From Planctomycetota bacterium (GTDB lineage: Bacteria; Planctomycetota; Phycisphaerae; Phycisphaerales; SM1A02), in the NCBI GenBank assembly GCA_022562915.1, contig JADFOJ010000031.1, positions 1 to 35,801 of the forward strand: DNA of 35,801 bases, written 5' to 3'. The notes beneath the pieces are model-generated. The model did not search any database. It saw only the letters and a list, made by a program, of their open reading frames with translations, and was not told where the DNA came from. Of this stretch, positions 33,138 to 35,801 are shown one piece after another. The position numbers and the translations under genes were made by a program. Every line of letters starts with the position of its first letter. The first letter of the stretch is position 1.

Positions 33138-33886
33138 TGTCCGAGAGGATCGCGCTGATCACCGGCGTGGCCGGCGGCATCGGCAGCGCGACCGCGCGGG
33201 TGTTCCAGGCGAAGGGCTGGAAAGTGCTGGGCGTGGATCGCCGGCCGGAGGACGAGCCCATCGCCGACCACTTCATCGAGGCGGACATCTCCGATCCCGA
33301 TTCGCCGCAGCGGATCTTCGCGGAGCTGGGGGAGGTGTACGGGCGGCTCGACGCCCTGGTCAACAACGCGGCCATCCAGGTGTGCAAGCCGGTGATCGAG
33401 ACGACGCCGGAGGAATGGGACCTGGTCATGGCCTCCAACCTCCGCTCGGTCTTCCTGAGCATGCGCTACGCGCACCCGTTTCTGAAGGACTCCAGGGGCG
33501 CGATCATCAACGTCAGCTCGGTGCACGCCGTGGCCACGAGCCCGAACATCGCGTCGTATGCGGCGAGCAAGGGGGCGCTGCTCGCCTTCACGCGGGCAAC
33601 GGCCCTGGAGTTCGGGCCCGACGGCATCCGCGTCAACACCGTCCTTCCGGGGGCGATCGACACGGCGATGCTTCACGAAGGGCTTTCTCGCGGACACGTC
33701 GAAGGTGAGAGCATCGACGCGCTGCTGCGCGGTCTCGGCGCCCGCCACGTCATGGGCAGGGTCGGCCGCCCCGAAGAGGTGGGCCGTGTCATCTGCTTCC
33801 TCGCCGATTCGGAGGAATCGTCTTTCGTCACCGGGCAGGCGATCGTCGTGGACGGCGGTGCGCTGGCACGCCTGAGCACGGAGTGA
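33137..33886 (+). CDS. Short-chain dehydrogenase/reductase (SDR)
   Basis: Encodes 249 residues, classical SDR length. The cofactor motif TGVAGGIG is at 9-16 and NNAA at 76-79. The catalytic residues are Asn101, Ser128 (NVSSVH), Tyr141 and Lys145 (YAASK). The acidic residue at the end of strand 2 (GVDRR) suits NAD(H) over NADP(H). The ATG sits in the TGATG overlap with the preceding dehydrogenase stop, with GGGAGG just upstream. It probably oxidises or reduces a hydroxyl of the same sugar acid handled by its neighbours. Related SDRs act on sugars and polyols, so the exact reaction cannot be named. Confidence 0.92.
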   Translation: MSERIALITGVAGGIGSATARVFQAKGWKVLGVDRRPEDEPIADHFIEADISDPDSPQRIFAELGEVYGRLDALVNNAAIQVCKPVIETTPEEWDLVMASNLRSVFLSMRYAHPFLKDSRGAIINVSSVHAVATSPNIASYAASKGALLAFTRATALEFGPDGIRVNTVLPGAIDTAMLHEGLSRGHVEGESIDALLRGLGARHVMGRVGRPEEVGRVICFLADSEESSFVTGQAIVVDGGALARLSTE

Positions 33887-33896
33887 GCGGCACCGC

Positions 33897-34739
33897 GTGA
33901 AGAGCACCGAGGTTGAGCCCGTCGTCGACCGGACGTTCGAGCTGGGCGAGAACCCGCTCTGGTTCGACGAGCGCGGCGTCTACCTCTGGACGGACATCAC
34001 CGCCGGTCGCCTCTGGGAGTACGACCGCGGCACCGGGGCCGTGCGATGCCGGTACCAGGGACCGCCGGTCGGCGGGTTCACCATCCAGCACGACGGGTCG
34101 CTGCTGCTGTTCCGGGTCGACGACATCGCCGTGCTCGATCCCGGCGACGGCGTCCGTGTCATCGCGCCGCTTGAAGATGATCGGGCGGTGCGTTTCAACG
34201 ACGTCATCGCGGCGCCGGACGGAAGCGTCCTGGCGGGGACCATCGGGCGCGACGACTCTTCCGGCGGCGTGTATCACCTGGCCCGCGACGGCACGCTGCG
34301 ACCACTGTTTCACCGCACGGGGATCTCCAACGGGATGGGCTTCTCGCCCGACCTGCGCACGCTCTATTGGACCTGCTCGACCACTCGCGAAATCTGGCGA
34401 TTCGACTACGACGCCCGGGAGGGTCTCGTGGACGTGGCGAGCGCGGCGCGGATCTTCCGGGGCGACCGGAGCGATCCCGGCGGCGCCGTGCCGGACGGCC
34501 TCACCGTCGATGCCGCCGGGGACCTCTGGTCGGCGCGGTGGGAAGGCTCCTGCGTCGTACGGCACGCGGCAGACGGGCGCGTGCTCGGCCGGGTCGGCGT
34601 CCCGACGCCGAAGGTGACGTCCGTCACGTTCGGAGGACCGGACCTCGACGAATTGCTGATCACGACCTCCGGGGGGCCCGTCTACCGGTGCCACCCCGGC
34701 GCCCGCGGCCGCCGCGAGTTCAGGTCGGCGATCGAGTGA
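33897..34739 (+). CDS. SMP-30/gluconolactonase family lactonase
   Basis: Encodes 280 residues, a six-bladed beta-propeller. Metal-binding positions known in human SMP-30 are matched: Glu18 (LGENPLW), Asn101 (RFNDV), Asn145 (ISNGMGF) and Asp200 (PDGLTVD). Family members hydrolyse sugar lactones, often products of a sugar dehydrogenase, which fits the SDR 10 nt upstream. A GTG at 33897 is the start; no closer ATG is available before Glu18. It is the last gene of the four-gene unit. No terminator with a T-run follows. Confidence 0.9.
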   Translation: MKSTEVEPVVDRTFELGENPLWFDERGVYLWTDITAGRLWEYDRGTGAVRCRYQGPPVGGFTIQHDGSLLLFRVDDIAVLDPGDGVRVIAPLEDDRAVRFNDVIAAPDGSVLAGTIGRDDSSGGVYHLARDGTLRPLFHRTGISNGMGFSPDLRTLYWTCSTTREIWRFDYDAREGLVDVASAARIFRGDRSDPGGAVPDGLTVDAAGDLWSARWEGSCVVRHAADGRVLGRVGVPTPKVTSVTFGGPDLDELLITTSGGPVYRCHPGARGRREFRSAIE

Positions 34740-34773
34740 CGCCACGATGCCACACGGCAGGTGGCCACTAATA

Positions 34774-34789
34774 TGTAGCACAGACTACT
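34774..34789. promoter_or_regulatory. MntR-like operator box 1 (TGTAGCacagACTACT)
   Basis: A near-palindrome with half-sites TGTAGC and (A)GCTAC-type. It closely resembles box 2 (34859-34874) and the TAGC-N4-GCTA core of enterobacterial MntR sites. It lies 100-115 nt before mntR. Confidence 0.5.
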
Positions 34790-34858
34790 GATTGGTGCAT
34801 CCCAGTGTGGCTATTTCGGCTATTCCAATGAGAATATGGGGTGAAGGCTTGACTCCAA

Positions 34859-34874
34859 TGTAGCACAAGCTACC
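34859..34874. promoter_or_regulatory. MntR-like operator box 2 (TGTAGCacaaGCTACC)
   Basis: Contains a perfect GTAGC-ACAA-GCTAC palindrome 15 nt before the mntR ATG. A TTGACT at 34849-34854 could be a -35 just upstream. MntR probably binds here and represses its own gene when manganese is plentiful. Confidence 0.6.
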
Positions 34875-34888
34875 TTCCAGTACTCGAC

Positions 34889-35341
34889 ATGGCCCGCACC
34901 TGGACCCAAACACGGCCCAACCGGCCCGGACGCGCCTTTCGCAAGGTACGGACGGACCACGCCGCCGAGACCGCCCAGGACTACGTCGAGGCGGTCTCGG
35001 ACATCGTCCACCGCAACGGGGTGTGCCGCGTCAAGGATCTCTCGGAGCACATGGGCGTGTCCCACGTCACGGTCAGCCGGATCGTCGCCCGACTGCTTGA
35101 CGAGCAACTCGTCGAGACCGAGCCCTACCGCCCCATAAGGCTCACGGCCAGGGGGGAGCAACTGGCGGCCGCCAGCCGCCGGCGCCACGACATCGTCTTT
35201 CGTTTCCTGCTGTCGCTGGGCGTGCCCGGGCACGAGGCCGGCCCGGACGCCGAGGGGATCGAGCACCACGTCGGTGACGCCACGCTGCACCGAATGGCGG
35301 AGCACGTCGCCGGCTGCGAAGAGACGGGAGCCGCCCGGTGA
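34889..35341 (+). CDS. mntR: Manganese-responsive DtxR-family regulator
   Basis: Encodes 150 residues, close to E. coli MntR (155). A winged helix-turn-helix (about 45-88; VKDLSEHMGVSHVTVSRIV) is followed by the dimerisation and metal domain. The six metal ligands known in Bacillus MntR can be placed: Asp31 and Glu34 (DYVE), His100 (RRRH), and Glu122, Glu125 and His126 (DAEGIEHH). The Asp31 position marks manganese-type MntR rather than iron-type DtxR. There is no SH3-like third domain, as expected for MntR. The two boxes upstream suggest autoregulation. A GTG overlaps its stop (GTGA at 35338-35341), hinting at a coupled next gene, but the sequence there soon runs into an antisense recF stub. 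Confidence 0.93.
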   Translation: MARTWTQTRPNRPGRAFRKVRTDHAAETAQDYVEAVSDIVHRNGVCRVKDLSEHMGVSHVTVSRIVARLLDEQLVETEPYRPIRLTARGEQLAAASRRRHDIVFRFLLSLGVPGHEAGPDAEGIEHHVGDATLHRMAEHVAGCEETGAAR

Positions 35342-35371
35342 GCCTGCTCGGCTGGTGGACACGGCACCGCC

Positions 35372-35592
35372 GGGCGCGGCAGCGGGTCCTCTTCGAGCGC
35401 TTCCCATGCGATCAGATCGGCGTCGGTACCTCCGCGAACGCTGCGAGCGGTCGCGAGCATCGCGATCGCCTCCAACAGGTTCGTCTTCCCGAGGGCGTTG
35501 GCGCTGGTGATCAGGTGCAGGCCGGGCGGGAGATCAAGCTCCAGCCGTCGAAAGGTGCGGAAGTTGGTGAGCGCGAGATGCGCCAGGTACAT
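35372..35592 (-). pseudogene. recF: N-terminal fragment of recF (severed)
   Basis: Starts MYLAHLALTNFRTF, followed by a Walker A region ALGKTNLLEAI, a good match to the RecF start that loads RecA at gaps. Only about 70-75 residues resemble RecF; a full protein is 350-400. Past about 35372 the frame runs on into the antisense of mntR with no RecF-like residues. The first Walker A position reads Ser instead of the usual Gly (SANALGKT). The ATG at 35592 is 21 nt after the kinase stop, suggesting they once shared an operon. The right-hand breakpoint cannot be fixed to the base, and an assembly join is possible. Confidence 0.75.
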
Positions 35593-35613
35593 GGTGCGGA
35601 ATTATCGCACCCT

Positions 35614-35801
35614 TCAGCCGAAGGACCGCGGCTCCGCGCCCGCCTCCGCCGCCCGCTCCGCGACCTGCGCGGTCTCCCGCTCCGTCAGCGCCGCGAGCTC
35701 CACGCAGAAGCGCGAACCGCCGCCCGTCGCCTCTTCCACCCAGATACGGCCGTTCTGGAGTTCCATGAAGCGTCGCGCGACGGCCAGCCCCAGCCCCCAG
35801 C
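35614..35801 (-). CDS. Histidine kinase, C-terminal end (partial)
   Basis: The last 61 codons of a gene whose start is beyond the window. The GLGLA of the ATP-binding G2 box is visible at the edge, followed by the FMELQNGRIWVEE and GGGSRFCVEL segments that close the HATPase_c domain. An Ala/Glu-rich tail of about 20 residues precedes the stop. The sensor domain and phospho-accepting His are not in view, so the signal is unknown. It lies 21 nt before the recF stub on the same strand. Confidence 0.88.
   Translation of the reverse strand, partial: WGLGLAVARRFMELQNGRIWVEEATGGGSRFCVELAALTERETAQVAERAAEAGAEPRSFG

Overview
High-GC bacterial DNA (about 70% GC in ordinary stretches, about 50-58% in one internal block). 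Starts are ATG, GTG and TTG, genes are tightly packed, and several overlap by ATGA. A Wzm/Wzt polysaccharide exporter suggests a cell with an outer surface glycan. I cannot fix the phylum. Dispersed-type palindromes and the gene style would suit a Planctomycetota-like genome, while the recF fragment at the right end reads more like Chloroflexota. Both are impressions from memory. Layout: (1) 1-5121 (+) is a branched-chain amino/2-oxo acid catabolism operon: the tail of an acyl-CoA-dehydrogenase-like protein, leucine dehydrogenase, and E1-alpha, E1-beta and E2 of a 2-oxo acid dehydrogenase complex, with no E3 in view. (2) 5129-8580 holds a WbpA-type nucleotide-sugar dehydrogenase (+), an MBL-fold hydrolase (+) and a convergent DegT-family sugar aminotransferase (-). 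(3) 8600-10150 holds a 20-bp tandem repeat, tRNA-Leu(UAA) with its promoter, and a DUF4172-Fic-wHTH protein whose promoter carries four copies of a TTGAGCGATAG box. (4) 10161-31224 is a surface-glycan locus: divergent gmd and fcl (GDP-fucose), a run of glycosyltransferases and methyltransferases, two polytopic membrane proteins, a 998-residue three-domain glycosyltransferase, and the O-antigen ABC exporter wzt/wzm. (5) Inside the locus, 15470-19380 is a lower-GC three-gene cassette (GtrB-like transferase, GT-C membrane transferase, Zn-ribbon methyltransferase). It is bounded by a perfect 96-bp direct repeat that duplicates the 3' end of a methyltransferase-glycosyltransferase fusion gene. (6) 31344-34739 (+) is a four-gene cluster: CMP-acylneuraminate-synthetase-like protein, D-2-hydroxyacid dehydrogenase, SDR and SMP-30 lactonase, plausibly making or recycling an unusual acidic sugar. 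(7) 34740-35801 has mntR with two MntR-like boxes, an N-terminal stub of recF on the other strand, and the end of a histidine kinase. Something has been broken or joined between mntR and recF. How it fits together: gmd/fcl and the WbpA/DegT pair provide activated sugars, the GT4/GT2/GT-C enzymes and methyltransferases build and decorate the chain, and Wzm/Wzt exports it. The low-GC cassette looks like a later-acquired modification module. The best leads are the repeat-bounded cassette, the Fic operator array, the three-domain transferase, the four-gene acid-sugar cluster and the mntR/recF breakpoint. No stretch longer than about 215 bases lacks a gene.
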